64,000 nt of DNA from Streptomyces sp. AC555_RSS877 (GCF_019049245.1 NZ_JAGMUK010000037.1:1-64000); one strand, 5' to 3'; counted from the stretch's first letter, positions 52,400-60,992 are shown. Numbers and translations are program-made. Notes: generated by a model from the sequence alone, not told the origin.

Positions 52400-52857
52400 G
52401 ATCGGACCTGACGTCGCTCGGCCACCCGGCCCGAACCGGCGTGGGCCCCCTCCTCCGCGACCGGGACGGCGTCGCTCTCCTCGGTGTCGACGTGGCCCTG
52501 CGGCGGGGTGGGCGCGAGCGGGCCGAGGTGGAAGACGATGCGGGCCTCCACATTGCCGACGTTGCGGAACCGGTGCCGCACATGGGCGGGGATCATGAGC
52601 CCCTGCTCGGCCCGCAGCGGGTGGGGATCGCCGTCGAGGTCCACTTCCAGCTGCCCGCACAGGACGTAGATGAACTCCTCGGAGTACGGGTGGTAGTGCT
52701 CGGCGATGCGGTCGCCGGGCTGCACGATGGCCACGCCCATGAAACCGCTGGTGGACCCCACCGTGGTCGGAGTGAGCAGGGCGCGCAGATCGCCGCCGCG
52801 CCGGGTGTTGGGCTCGATCTCGCTGAGATCCACGATTCTGGGACGGGGTTTGATCAC
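52396..52857 (-). CDS. whiE-ORFII: Cupin protein of the spore pigment cluster
   Basis: This 153-residue single cupin has the conserved GDRIAEHYHPYSEEFIYVL motif 1 (His pair and Glu metal ligands) and HPLRAEQGLMIPAHVRHRFRNVG motif 2. It matches WhiE ORFII by position and family. The family may guide polyketide folding or act on an intermediate, but its reaction is not established. The start is GTG after GGAGCAACG. Confidence 0.9.
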   Translation of the reverse strand: MIKPRPRIVDLSEIEPNTRRGGDLRALLTPTTVGSTSGFMGVAIVQPGDRIAEHYHPYSEEFIYVLCGQLEVDLDGDPHPLRAEQGLMIPAHVRHRFRNVGNVEARIVFHLGPLAPTPPQGHVDTEESDAVPVAEEGAHAGSGRVAERRQVRS

Positions 52858-52925
52858 GACGTTGCTCCGATCGTGTGCTGTGTCGACGTGCGGGCCGTGG
52901 CCGCCACGACCTGCTGAGGGAGGAA

Positions 52926-54083
52926 TCAGGCGTCCGGCGAGCGGCGGTCGGTGACGAGTTCCATCCGGGTGAGTTCGAGGAAGCGCGTGAGATCGCCGTC
53001 CGTCGGCGCGCCACCGTCGGCACAGACGTCACCGTCCAGGAGCCTCGTCAACTCGGCCCCCTTGCCGGGGTCCCGGAGGCCGAGGGACAGGGCGAGACCG
53101 CCGGCGTCGAGGCCGCCCCGTACGTCGATGAGCCGTACCACGACGTCGTCGCGCTGGAAGATCGTGCTGCGCAGGACCGGGCTGCGTGGATCGTCCGCCG
53201 CCGCCTCGTCCTGCTGGGCGAGCAGCTGGGCCAGTTGCAGGCCGCAGCCGGACCGGACCGGGTAGCACAACGCGAGCCGCTGCCCCGCCGGGTCCTCCTG
53301 ATCGGCCGTCACATGGTGTACGGCGGGCAGCGCGGCCCGGGTGAAGAAGACCCGGGCGGACTCGGGGTCGTTGAGGTCCCGGTCCTGCTCCAGGTAGGGG
53401 TTGATGGCCTCCTCGACGGCCCGCACCTCGGGCTGCCGGGAGACGTGACGCAGCGCCGCGAGCAGGTCGCCCCGCACCTCGATGGCCCGAACCACCCGGT
53501 TGCCGTGCATGAACAGGGAGGTGCGGCACAGCCGGGTGGTGTCGTCGACCCGCGGCTCGGGCGAGGCGTAGTCGGAGAGGATCTTCGCGACCGTTTCCTC
53601 ACTGCCCGGCTTGACCGTGAAGGTGAGCGCGTGGCGGATGACACCGTCCCCGATCCGGGGTGCCGCCTGCAGCCCGCGGGTGCCGGCCGCGGCGTCCACC
53701 GCCGGGCCGCCCGTCTCGCGGACGACGTGGAAGCGAAGCGACCTGGTGTCCCGGACACAGCTGTGCAGCGGCTCCACCATCCGCACGTGGTCTTCGCTGT
53801 TCACCCAGGTGAGGAAGGGCGGAGCGCTCTCCCACTCACTGGTGATGAGCCATTGGGAGGGATTCTCGATCGACTGGCACAGCTGATCGCTGACATGCCC
53901 GGGAACGGACGCGACCTGGTTGCAGAGTTGCTCGTACGCCTCCAGGAACTGCTGCTGGGCTCCGTCGTAGACGTCCACCAGCAGGACGACCCGGAGCCTG
54001 GAGCCGTCGAACACCGACTGGGAGACACGCGGCGACACCTTCTGGGTCAGCGGCTGGGAGGCAAGTGCAGACGTGGTGTTCAT
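52926..54083 (-). CDS. whiE-ORFI: SchA/CurD-like protein, first gene of the spore pigment operon
   Basis: This 385-residue protein has an N-terminal dimeric alpha/beta-barrel-like segment (RVVLLVDVYDGAQQQFLEAYEQLCNQVASV, WLITSEWESAPPFLTWVNSEDH) and a C-terminal SchA/CurD-like domain (RHALTFTVKPGSEETVAKILSDY, FMHGNRVVRAIEVRGDL, DDVVVRLIDVRGGLD). Homologues open spore pigment operons (whiE ORFI, schA, curD); their role is unclear. ATG 54083 is preferred. An ATG four codons upstream sits directly on the AAGGAG box. Confidence 0.88.
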   Translation of the reverse strand: MNTTSALASQPLTQKVSPRVSQSVFDGSRLRVVLLVDVYDGAQQQFLEAYEQLCNQVASVPGHVSDQLCQSIENPSQWLITSEWESAPPFLTWVNSEDHVRMVEPLHSCVRDTRSLRFHVVRETGGPAVDAAAGTRGLQAAPRIGDGVIRHALTFTVKPGSEETVAKILSDYASPEPRVDDTTRLCRTSLFMHGNRVVRAIEVRGDLLAALRHVSRQPEVRAVEEAINPYLEQDRDLNDPESARVFFTRAALPAVHHVTADQEDPAGQRLALCYPVRSGCGLQLAQLLAQQDEAAADDPRSPVLRSTIFQRDDVVVRLIDVRGGLDAGGLALSLGLRDPGKGAELTRLLDGDVCADGGAPTDGDLTRFLELTRMELVTDRRSPDA

Positions 54084-54230
54084 CCTCGGGCACATCTCCT
54101 TCGCGGAAAGGGGAACGGCGACCTTCGGTCGCGGCGCTCCGACGGGGGCGTGAGTCGATCCTGATCAGGTCCTCACCGGCGCGCGATTCGTATGGACTAC
54201 GCGGGTGACTGGCCTTGGGGCGGAACGAGG
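54084..54230 (-). promoter_or_regulatory. Promoter and leader region of the spore pigment operon
   Basis: The gap between the sortase stop and the operon start holds a perfect 10-bp palindrome CCTGATCAGG (54160-54169). Nearer the gene is a leader hairpin GCGACC-TTC-GGTCGC (54118-54132). The main whiE promoter should be here. I could not assign sigma-factor boxes with certainty. Confidence 0.5.
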
Positions 54231-54917
54231 TCAGGTGAGGTGGGCGAAGACCACGAGGTTGTCCGTGTAGTCCCTGGCCGCGCGGTCGTAGTCGCCCGCA
54301 CAGGTGATGAGCCTGACCTGGGCATCGGGGGTGTCGCCGTACACGCGACGGCTGGGGAAGTCGTCCTTGGCGAACGTCTCCACGCTGTCGACGACGAAGG
54401 TCGCCTCGCGCCGGTCGGCCCGCAGGACCCGGAAGGTGTCGCCCTTCTTCAGCTCACCGAGCCCGGCGAAGACGGCGGGTGAGGTCGCCGTGTCGACGTG
54501 TCCGGCGATGATCGCGGTGCCCCTCTCGCCGGGGGAGACGCCTTTCGCGTGCCAGCCGACGAGGTTGATGTCGTCGGCGGGCGGGGCTTCGAGCTGACCA
54601 GTGGGGCCGATGGCGAGGTCCGTGAAGGGGGCGTCCACGTAGATCTTCGGGATGAGCAGGCGCACGGGCCTCGATCGCGGCAGTTGCTTTCCCGTCGCGG
54701 GGCCGGAAGGCGAGGGCGGCGCCGCGGTGTGCGGGGCTTGCGGGGCCTGCTGGGCCTGCGCGGGCAGGGACGCGCCGGTCGACGTGTCCCGGCCGCCGAT
54801 CAGGCTTACCGCGACGACCAGGAGAGCCACGGCGCACAGCACCATCAGGCCTCCGCGTGAGCCCTGGCCGGTGGGCCGCGGCTCGTCGTCGGTGGGGGAG
54901 GAAGGAGGGACTGCCAT
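54231..54917 (-). CDS. Class F-like sortase
   Basis: This 228-residue protein has one N-terminal membrane anchor (LMVLCAVALLVVAVSLIGG), a Pro/Ala-rich linker and the sortase barrel with the catalytic His in GTAIIAGHVDTATSPAVF, Cys in RLITCAGDYDRAARDYTDNLVVFA and a following Arg. The domain is compact, as in class F enzymes of actinobacteria. ATG 54917 follows AGAGGTGG. It is 119 bp after a small protein with wall-anchor features and 147 bp before the pigment operon, on the same strand. Confidence 0.9.
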   Translation of the reverse strand: MAVPPSSPTDDEPRPTGQGSRGGLMVLCAVALLVVAVSLIGGRDTSTGASLPAQAQQAPQAPHTAAPPSPSGPATGKQLPRSRPVRLLIPKIYVDAPFTDLAIGPTGQLEAPPADDINLVGWHAKGVSPGERGTAIIAGHVDTATSPAVFAGLGELKKGDTFRVLRADRREATFVVDSVETFAKDDFPSRRVYGDTPDAQVRLITCAGDYDRAARDYTDNLVVFAHLT

Positions 54918-55036
54918 CGGGAACCACCTCTGTGGGGCACGGGAGCAGGGCGGACGGGACGGGCCGGGAACCGGCCGGGGCGGCCGCCACACGATGCACC
55001 GGTGGCGGCCGCGGTCGCTATCGCGTCCGGCACGGG

Positions 55037-55465
55037 TCAGGCCAGGCCGTGGGACTTCTTGCGGCGCACGGCGTACAGGCCGGTCCCGGCGACGGCCAGG
55101 ACCGCCAGACCGCCCGCGGTCACGCCAGGCGCCGCCAGCGCGCCGCCTCCGGTGTGCATCCCGCCGCTGGGCTTGTGGTGACCGCCTTTCCAGGACTCCT
55201 TGCCGTCCTTGGTCCAGCCGGAGTCCTTGTCGTGCCCGCTGTCGCGGGAGGCGCCCGAGTCGTCCGCCGTCACCGCGGTCAGCGCGCCGCCACCCGTGTG
55301 CATCCCACCGCGTGGTGCGTCGTGGCTGCCACCCTTGTCGTGTTCCTTGCCGTAGGAGGATTTGTCGTGGTCCCAGTCACCCGCGGCTGCGTAGGCGCCG
55401 GGTGCGGTGACGGCGAGGACGGCCGAGGCCGCCGCGGTGGCCAGGAGGATGCGAGCAGAACGCAT
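55037..55465 (-). CDS. Small secreted repeat protein with a C-terminal anchor, likely sortase substrate
   Basis: This 142-residue protein has a signal peptide (RILLATAAASAVLAVTAPGAYA), a His/Gly/Lys/Asp-rich body with a repeat read twice (GGMHTGGGALTAVTA and GGMHTGGGALAAPGV), and a C-terminal membrane helix plus basic tail (GGLAVLAVAGTGLYAVRRKKS). This is the layout of a sortase substrate, but there is no classical LPxTG. A sortase gene follows at once. The surface role is unknown. Start 55465 follows AAAGGA. Confidence 0.82.
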   Translation of the reverse strand: MRSARILLATAAASAVLAVTAPGAYAAAGDWDHDKSSYGKEHDKGGSHDAPRGGMHTGGGALTAVTADDSGASRDSGHDKDSGWTKDGKESWKGGHHKPSGGMHTGGGALAAPGVTAGGLAVLAVAGTGLYAVRRKKSHGLA

Positions 55466-55640
55466 GCGAGAGTCCTTTCGCCACGACCGGGCAGCTGGCG
55501 CTTCGTCAGCTGTGGTGACCCGGCCCTGACGTGATCCACCGTCAGTCAGCGATCCGTATCCCACCACTCCAGCCACTCAGCCGGGTGATCGACTCGGGCC
55601 GGGCGGGGCCGCGGTCCGGTGGGTTCCGGCACACGAACGG

Positions 55641-55667
55641 TCGGCCGGCAGCATGGCTGCCGGCCGA
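55641..55667 (-). terminator. 12-bp stem, 3-nt loop terminator after the pigment hydroxylase
   Basis: Perfect arms 55641-55652 and 55656-55667, 24 bp beyond the monooxygenase stop in the direction of transcription. It should separate that gene from the sortase-substrate gene. Confidence 0.75.
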
Positions 55668-55691
55668 GGTCGCGCCGTGGGTCGCGGTCGG

Positions 55692-57347
55692 TCAGGGCAG
55701 TGCCAGCGCCGTCGTCACGACATGACGCAGGGTCGATTCGGCGTCCGGGTCCGGACCTTGGGATCGCCAGGCCACGAACCCGTCGGGCCGGACGAGTACG
55801 GCACCTCCGCGTGTCGTGCCGTGGCGTTCGGCCCAGTCCGCACCCTCCTCGGGGGTCAGCTCGGCGTCCGGCCCGGCCCCCACCCGGTAGGAGACCAGCG
55901 GGAGGGACATCCGGTCCGCGAGACGGGTGGCGCACGCGTGCCACCCGCCCGGCTCGTCGGCGTCGCTCAGCAGGACCAGGGACCGTTCGTAGAGGTCCAG
56001 GGTGGAGATGCGTTCGCCCTGGTGGCGTACCCACAGGTGGGGTGCCCTGCTGCCGGGCTCGCCGCTCAGGGCGAGTTTCTCCGGTACCACCGCGGCCGCG
56101 GGATCGGCGCCGACGACGGCGCCGGTCGGGTAGCGGTAGCCGAGGGCCACGTTGAGGATGCCGCGCTGGGGTGCGCCGCCGGGGCCGGGCGGCGGGGAGA
56201 ACCCGGGGTGGCTGTGCTCGGCGGACCGGGCGGCCGCGCGGGCGCTGGTCGCCTCCGCCACCGGGCGCCGTTCGGCGTCGTAGGTGTCGAGCAGGCCGTC
56301 CCCGGCCCAGCCGCCGAGCACCGCGGCCAGCTTCCAGGCGAGGTTGTGCGCGTCCTGGATACCGGTGTTGGAGCCGAACGCCCCGGTGGGTGACATCTCG
56401 TGCGCCGAGTCGCCGGCCAGGAAGACCCGCCCCGCCCGGTAGGTCCGTGCGACCCGTTGGGCGGCGTGCCAGGGAGCCTTGCCGGTGATCTGCACGTCGA
56501 GGTCCGGGTCCCCGACCGCCCGGCGGATGTGGTCGACGCACCGCTCGTCGGTGAACTCCTCCATCGTTTCCCCGCGTTCGGGGTGCCAGGGGGCGTGGAA
56601 GACCCAGTTCTCGCGGTTGTCCACCGGCAGCAGCGCACCGTCGGCGTCCGGATCGGTCAGGTAGCAGACGATGAAGCGGCGATCCCCCACCACCTCGGCC
56701 AGGCGACGGGAGCGGAAGGTGACGCTGATGTTGTGGAACAGGTCGCCGGGACCGCTCTGACCGATGCCGAGCTGTTCCCGTACGGGGCTGCGCGGACCGT
56801 CGGCGGCGACCAAATAGTCGGCGCGGATGGTGGTGTGCTCGCCCGTCTCCCGGCTCTTGACCACCGCGGTGACACCGGTGCCGTCGCTGTCGAACGAGAG
56901 CAGTTCGGTGGAGAACCGCAGGTCGCCGCCGAGCTGCGTGGCATGGTCGAGCAGGACCGGCTCCAGGTCGTTCTGGCTGCACAGACACCACGCGCTCGGG
57001 CTGAACCGGGCCAGTCCGCCGCCCGGATCGATGTCCCGGAACAGCCACTCGCCCTCGTCGCCGACCAGCGTGGGCGTCTGCAGGATGCCGTGGTTGTCCG
57101 CCAGGGTGGCCGCGGCCTCCTGGATCGCCGGCTCCACGCCGGCCGCCCGGAACAGCTCCATCGTGCGTACGTTGTTGCCGCGGCCCCGGGGGTGGATGGA
57201 GGTGCCGGCGTGGCGCTCCACCAACGTGTGCCGCACGCCCAGTCGGCCCAGGAACAGCGAGGTCGACAGTCCCACCAGGGAACCGCCGACGATCAGGACC
57301 GGGACCTTGTGGATGGTGTCGCCGGCCTGCCCGGCTCTTTGCTTCAT
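55692..57347 (-). CDS. whiE-ORFVIII: FAD-dependent aromatic hydroxylase, WhiE-ORFVIII-like
   Basis: This 551-residue group A flavoprotein monooxygenase has the N-terminal FAD motif VPVLIVGGSLVGLSTSLFLGRLG, the DG motif ADYLVAADGPRSPVREQLGIG, the GD motif GRVFLAGDSAHEMSPTGAFGSNTGIQDAHNLAW and a C-terminal thioredoxin-like domain. It would hydroxylate the pigment polyketide. ATG 57347 follows GGAGGCGAG. In S. coelicolor the matching gene is divergent from whiE-ORFI. Here it is on the same strand with the sortase pair in between. Confidence 0.88.
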   Translation of the reverse strand: MKQRAGQAGDTIHKVPVLIVGGSLVGLSTSLFLGRLGVRHTLVERHAGTSIHPRGRGNNVRTMELFRAAGVEPAIQEAAATLADNHGILQTPTLVGDEGEWLFRDIDPGGGLARFSPSAWCLCSQNDLEPVLLDHATQLGGDLRFSTELLSFDSDGTGVTAVVKSRETGEHTTIRADYLVAADGPRSPVREQLGIGQSGPGDLFHNISVTFRSRRLAEVVGDRRFIVCYLTDPDADGALLPVDNRENWVFHAPWHPERGETMEEFTDERCVDHIRRAVGDPDLDVQITGKAPWHAAQRVARTYRAGRVFLAGDSAHEMSPTGAFGSNTGIQDAHNLAWKLAAVLGGWAGDGLLDTYDAERRPVAEATSARAAARSAEHSHPGFSPPPGPGGAPQRGILNVALGYRYPTGAVVGADPAAAVVPEKLALSGEPGSRAPHLWVRHQGERISTLDLYERSLVLLSDADEPGGWHACATRLADRMSLPLVSYRVGAGPDAELTPEEGADWAERHGTTRGGAVLVRPDGFVAWRSQGPDPDAESTLRHVVTTALALP

Positions 57348-57778
57348 CACTCGCCTCCAGCACGTCGTGTCCGCCGACTCGGCCGGTACGGACGGGATCT
57401 TCATGCATGCCCCGCAGGGCGGACGGCGGCTCAGGCTTCACCCGCTTCACCCGTACGGCACGGCCGGGGCGAGGCCGGGCACGGGTGGCCTCGCCTCGGC
57501 CGTACCCTCCATTCGGCCCGGCCGGCGTGCCGACCCCGGCGGGCCGGGGGATCCTGGAGTCCCAGGCCGTGGTGCGGGCCGCCGAGTCAGGCGGGCAGGA
57601 GCCGGCGAGGCGAAGCGTCGGCACCTGCGCACCACGGCCGGCGACCGGGAAGTGACCCGCCGGACGGGTGGATTCCCGGCACCGGAACGCCCACTTCCCG
57701 CCGCAGATCGGCCGGCGCGCGATGGTCGGTACCGGCTGTCACGCTGATGACACACAGGATCTGCGAAAGGGAATCGCC
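57348..57778. promoter_or_regulatory. Divergent intergenic region, hydroxylase / VOC protein
   Basis: These 431 bp hold no frame I support. A 9-bp stem (GGCGAGGCC 57468-57476 with GGCCTCGCC 57487-57495, 10-nt loop) lies 120 bp upstream of the hydroxylase start. The promoters of both genes must be here. No operator is recognised. Confidence 0.45.
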
Positions 57779-58576
57779 GTGATCACCACTGACCTCACTC
57801 CCGGCTCCCCCTGCTGGCTCGACCTCGGTGCCCCCGACGTCCGCGCCGCCGCGGCCTTCTACGGCGCGGTGCTCGGCTGGGAGTACCAGTCCATGGGCGA
57901 GTCGGAGGACATGCAGGGCGGGATGTTCCAGAAGGACGGCAAGACCGTCGCCGGGCTCGGCAAGCTCACGGAGGAGGGCGCGCGCTCGGCCTGGATGGTC
58001 TACTACACCGTCACCGACGCGGACGCCACGACCCAGGCCGTCGAGCGCGCGGGCGGCACGGTGCGGGTGGCCCCGAGGGACCTCGAGGACTGGGGCCGGA
58101 TGGCGCAGTACAGCGACCCGTCCGGGGCCCAGTTCGCGGTCTGGCAGCCGGGGACGAACGCCGGCTTCGAGCTGGCGGACGAGCCGGGTTCGCTCTCCTG
58201 GACCGAGCTGCTCACGACCGACACCGCGGCCGCCAAGGAGTTCTACGGCGAGGTCTTCGGCTGGCAGTTCGGTGAGATGGAGCTGCCGGGCGGCGCGGGC
58301 GCGTACTCCCTCATCACCCCCGCCGGGCAACCCGAGGAGCGCATGCAAGGCGGCCTCATGCAGCTGAGCGAACAGGACCTCGCCCTGACCGACGGGCGGC
58401 CGTACTGGCATCCGGTCTTCGCCGTCAGCGACTGCGACGCCGCCGTCGCCGCGGTCACCGGGAACGGCGGCAGCGTGCAGATGGGACCCGAGGACGTGGA
58501 GGGCGTCGGCCGGCTGGCCGTCTGCCTCGACCCGTCGAACGCGGACTTCGTGGTACTCACGGCGGCCGGCGGCTGA
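57779..58576 (+). CDS. VOC (glyoxalase/bleomycin-resistance fold) protein, two-domain
   Basis: This 265-residue protein has two tandem VOC modules: CWLDLGAPDVRAAAAFYGAVLGWEY to VWQPGTN (residues 12-125), and LSWTELLTTDTAAAKEFYGEVFGWQF to the C terminus (ADFVVLTA). Such proteins bind a metal and small ligands. Some give drug resistance, but many are of unknown function. GTG 57779 follows AAAGGGA. No resistance phenotype can be assigned. Confidence 0.87.
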   Translation: MITTDLTPGSPCWLDLGAPDVRAAAAFYGAVLGWEYQSMGESEDMQGGMFQKDGKTVAGLGKLTEEGARSAWMVYYTVTDADATTQAVERAGGTVRVAPRDLEDWGRMAQYSDPSGAQFAVWQPGTNAGFELADEPGSLSWTELLTTDTAAAKEFYGEVFGWQFGEMELPGGAGAYSLITPAGQPEERMQGGLMQLSEQDLALTDGRPYWHPVFAVSDCDAAVAAVTGNGGSVQMGPEDVEGVGRLAVCLDPSNADFVVLTAAGG

Positions 58577-58691
58577 TCCGCGCAAGGGCCTGCCCGGCGG
58601 CTGGTCTCTCCCCACCGGCCGCGAGCGCCACGACCAGGCCGTGCTCCGCGGGCCCTTCGCCCTTCACGTGCTTCCCACCCGCGCGGCGACA

Positions 58692-58714
58692 TTGCGGACA
58701 GTCGGTGTCCGCAA
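58692..58714. promoter_or_regulatory. 23-bp operator-like palindrome before the AlkZ-like gene
   Basis: TTGCGGACA (58692-58700) and TGTCCGCAA (58706-58714) form perfect 9-bp arms with a 5-bp spacer, 20 bp upstream of the ATG. A bound dimeric repressor (TetR or MarR type) would block transcription. Confidence 0.7.
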
Positions 58715-58734
58715 GCCTGACTACCGTACGCGGC

Positions 58735-59847
58735 ATGACGAAGACGACGACCGCGAGCACAGCGGCCCCCGTGCTCGACAACCGCGCCCTCAACCGCGCC
58801 ACCCTCGACCGGCAACTGCTCCTGCGCCCCGCGCCGCTGTCCGCCGAGGCGGCCGTCGAACACCTCGTCGGCCTGCAGGCGCAGAACGTGAAGCCGCCTT
58901 ACTATGCTCTCGCCGCCCGCCTCGACGGCTTCGCGCCGGAGGAGCTGTCCGGTCTGATGGCCGAGCGCCGGGTCGTCCGTATCGTCAGCATGCGCTCGAC
59001 CATCCACACCCACACCGCCGACGACTGCCTCACCCTGCGGCCGCTCGTGCAGCCCGCCCGGGACCGGGAACTCACCTTGTTCCGCAAGGGACTCCAGGGC
59101 GTCGACCTCGACCGGCTCGCCGCCCTGGCCCGCGACCTCGTCGAGACCGAGCCGCGCACGATGAAGCAGTTGCGCGAGGCGCTGCTCGTCGAGTGGCCGG
59201 ACGCCGACCCGCAGGCCCTCGCGATCGCCGCCCGCTGCAGACTCCCGCTCGTCCAGGTCACCCCGCGGGGACTGTGGGGCAGGAGCGGTCAGGTCCTCCT
59301 CACCACCGCCGAGCACTGGCTGGGCCGGCCGGCCCAGCCCACCCCCGCCCCCGACGCGACGGTGCTGCGCTACCTCGCCGCCTTCGGGCCCGCCTCGGTG
59401 AAGGACATGCAGACCTGGGCCGGGCTGACCCGGCTGCGCGAGGCCTTCGAGCGCCTGCGCCCGCAGCTGGTCACCTTCCAGGACGAGAAGCGTGTCGAAC
59501 TCTTCGACCTCCCCGACGCCCCGCGCCCGGACGCGGACACCCCGGCCCCGCCCCGCTTCCTGCCCGAGTTCGACAACCTGCTCCTGTCCCACGCCGACCG
59601 CACCCGCGTCGTACCGCCCGAGTACCGGGGCAGCGCCTGGCAGGGCAACCTGGCCCACCGCACGCTTCTGGTCGACGGCTTCCTGGCGGGCGTGTGGAAG
59701 CTGGAGGCGGACGCGCTGGTCGTCGAGCCCTTCGGTCGGCTCACCAAGGCGCAGCGGGAGGAGGTGGTGGCCGAGGGGGAGCGGATGCTGACGGTGATGC
59801 ACCAGGGATCGCCGTACGACATCCGCTTCGGGACCGTACTGCGGTGA
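58735..59847 (+). CDS. Winged-helix HTH_42 protein, AlkZ-like DNA glycosylase family
   Basis: This 370-residue HTH_42 protein has the Q-x-Q motif of AlkZ (Gln48-Ala-Gln50 in HLVGLQAQNVKPPY), VVRIVSMRSTIHTHTADD, and the C-terminal FLPEFDNLLLSHADRTRVV and GTWKLEADALVVEPFGRLT-like segments. AlkZ-type enzymes excise bulky alkylated purines and unhook crosslinks. The ATG at 58735 has no clear ribosome binding site, so the mRNA may be leaderless. Catalysis is inferred from the motif. Confidence 0.85.
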   Translation: MTKTTTASTAAPVLDNRALNRATLDRQLLLRPAPLSAEAAVEHLVGLQAQNVKPPYYALAARLDGFAPEELSGLMAERRVVRIVSMRSTIHTHTADDCLTLRPLVQPARDRELTLFRKGLQGVDLDRLAALARDLVETEPRTMKQLREALLVEWPDADPQALAIAARCRLPLVQVTPRGLWGRSGQVLLTTAEHWLGRPAQPTPAPDATVLRYLAAFGPASVKDMQTWAGLTRLREAFERLRPQLVTFQDEKRVELFDLPDAPRPDADTPAPPRFLPEFDNLLLSHADRTRVVPPEYRGSAWQGNLAHRTLLVDGFLAGVWKLEADALVVEPFGRLTKAQREEVVAEGERMLTVMHQGSPYDIRFGTVLR

Positions 59848-59876
59848 CGGGACCGTCGTGAGGTCCGCCCATGGAG

Positions 59877-59919
59877 AGGGGGCGCTGCGGGCCGCTCGTG
59901 GAGGCCCGCAACGCCCCCT
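59877..59919. terminator. 17-bp bidirectional terminator
   Basis: The arms 59877-59893 and 59903-59919 pair at 16 of 17 positions around a 9-nt loop, between the convergent AlkZ-like and protease genes. Confidence 0.8.
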
Positions 59920-59960
59920 GGTATGTCACCTGAGGGGTGGCTCAGGAGTCTTCGGCCGGG

Positions 59961-60749
59961 TTACGAGTTGACCTGTGTGGTCACCAGGCTGGAGAAGGTG
60001 GTCAGCCGGGTGTAGACACCCGGGTAACCGGCCGACGCGCAGCCCTCGCCCCAGGAAGTGATCCCTGCCAGGACGCCCCCGATGAGCAGGGGACCGCCGC
60101 TGTCGCCCTGGCAGGTGTCGACGCCGCCGGAGGTGTATCCGGCGCAGACCATGTCGCCCGCGATGAAGTCGGAGCCGTAGGAGCCGGCGCAGCTGGAGTC
60201 GGAGACGGTCGGCACGGTCGCGGTGCGCAGCTGGTTGGAGGAGCTGCCGCCCGCGGAGGTGGTGCCCCAGCCGACGATGCGGGCGGTGGTGCCGGCCGCG
60301 TACACGCCCGTCTGGGAGGACGTGACGTACGGCGCCTTGGTGTACGGCATCGACGTCGACAGGGTCAGGACGGCCACGTCGTCGCCGTTGGTGGCGTCCG
60401 TGTAGCTCGGGTGGATCCAGATCTTGCTGACCCGGGCGACCGTGCCGTTGGTGCCGTTCAGGTAGGTGCGGCCGCCGACGACTCTGACGCTGCTCGTGGT
60501 CTCGCCGACCATGCAGTGGGCCGCGGTGACGACCTTGGTGGCCGAGACCAGGGTGCCTCCGCAGAACTGGTTCTGCGAGGCGTCCGTGATCTGCATCATG
60601 AACGGGTACGCGGTCGTCGTGGTCGTCGTACCGCCGACGATGGGCTGGGGGGCGGCGACGGCGGCGGGGGCACCGATCAGAGCGGTCGCGGCGGCGGCGG
60701 TGGCCGCGAGGGCGGCGGCGGTCTTCTTGGCGCGGTCGATCCCGAACAT
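59961..60749 (-). CDS. Secreted trypsin-like serine protease (S1)
   Basis: This 262-residue pre-pro-protease has a signal peptide (AKKTAAALAATAAAATALIG), a short propeptide and the mature N terminus IVGG. The triad is visible: His in VVTAAHCMVGE, Asp in NGDDVAVLTL and Ser in VDTCQGDSGGP. The Asp six residues before the Ser gives trypsin specificity for Arg and Lys. Start 60749 follows GAGGAG. An in-frame ATG at 60761 lies within that box. It resembles SprT of Streptomyces. Confidence 0.92.
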   Translation of the reverse strand: MFGIDRAKKTAAALAATAAAATALIGAPAAVAAPQPIVGGTTTTTTAYPFMMQITDASQNQFCGGTLVSATKVVTAAHCMVGETTSSVRVVGGRTYLNGTNGTVARVSKIWIHPSYTDATNGDDVAVLTLSTSMPYTKAPYVTSSQTGVYAAGTTARIVGWGTTSAGGSSSNQLRTATVPTVSDSSCAGSYGSDFIAGDMVCAGYTSGGVDTCQGDSGGPLLIGGVLAGITSWGEGCASAGYPGVYTRLTTFSSLVTTQVNS

Positions 60750-60878
60750 GAGTCTCCTCATTGGGTGTTGCCGGTGGGGGGTCGCACGGGTGTGGGGGGT
60801 GGTGCACGGGGGCCGCGGGACCGGCCCCCGTGTGCCCGGGCGAGCGGCACGCCCTTACGCTAGAACCCGTAACCTGCC

Positions 60879-60895
60879 CTTCCCAATGAGGGAAG
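60879..60895. promoter_or_regulatory. CTTCCC-n5-GGGAAG palindrome upstream of the protease
   Basis: Perfect 6-bp arms with a 5-bp spacer, 130 bp upstream of the protease start in the non-coding stretch 60750-60992. It could be an activator or repressor site. Nothing else is recognised there. Confidence 0.4.
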
Positions 60896-60992
60896 CCCCT
60901 AGGTGAGTTGGGCAGGGAAAACCCTCGGTCGGCCCCCGGTAAACCCACTCGACCGGTGAACTGGCGTGGTCCTCAGCCGATCCGCGTGGTCG

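Noticed and set aside
49884..52583. A single 899-codon protein covering KS-beta and part of KS-alpha
   Set aside because: The upstream part is the KS-alpha gene in the wrong frame. The KS-beta start at 51134 has its own ribosome binding site and a 4-bp overlap with KS-alpha.
57779..58576. Antibiotic resistance determinant (bleomycin-resistance fold)
   Set aside because: The VOC fold alone does not show resistance, and no biosynthetic or resistance partner is beside it.
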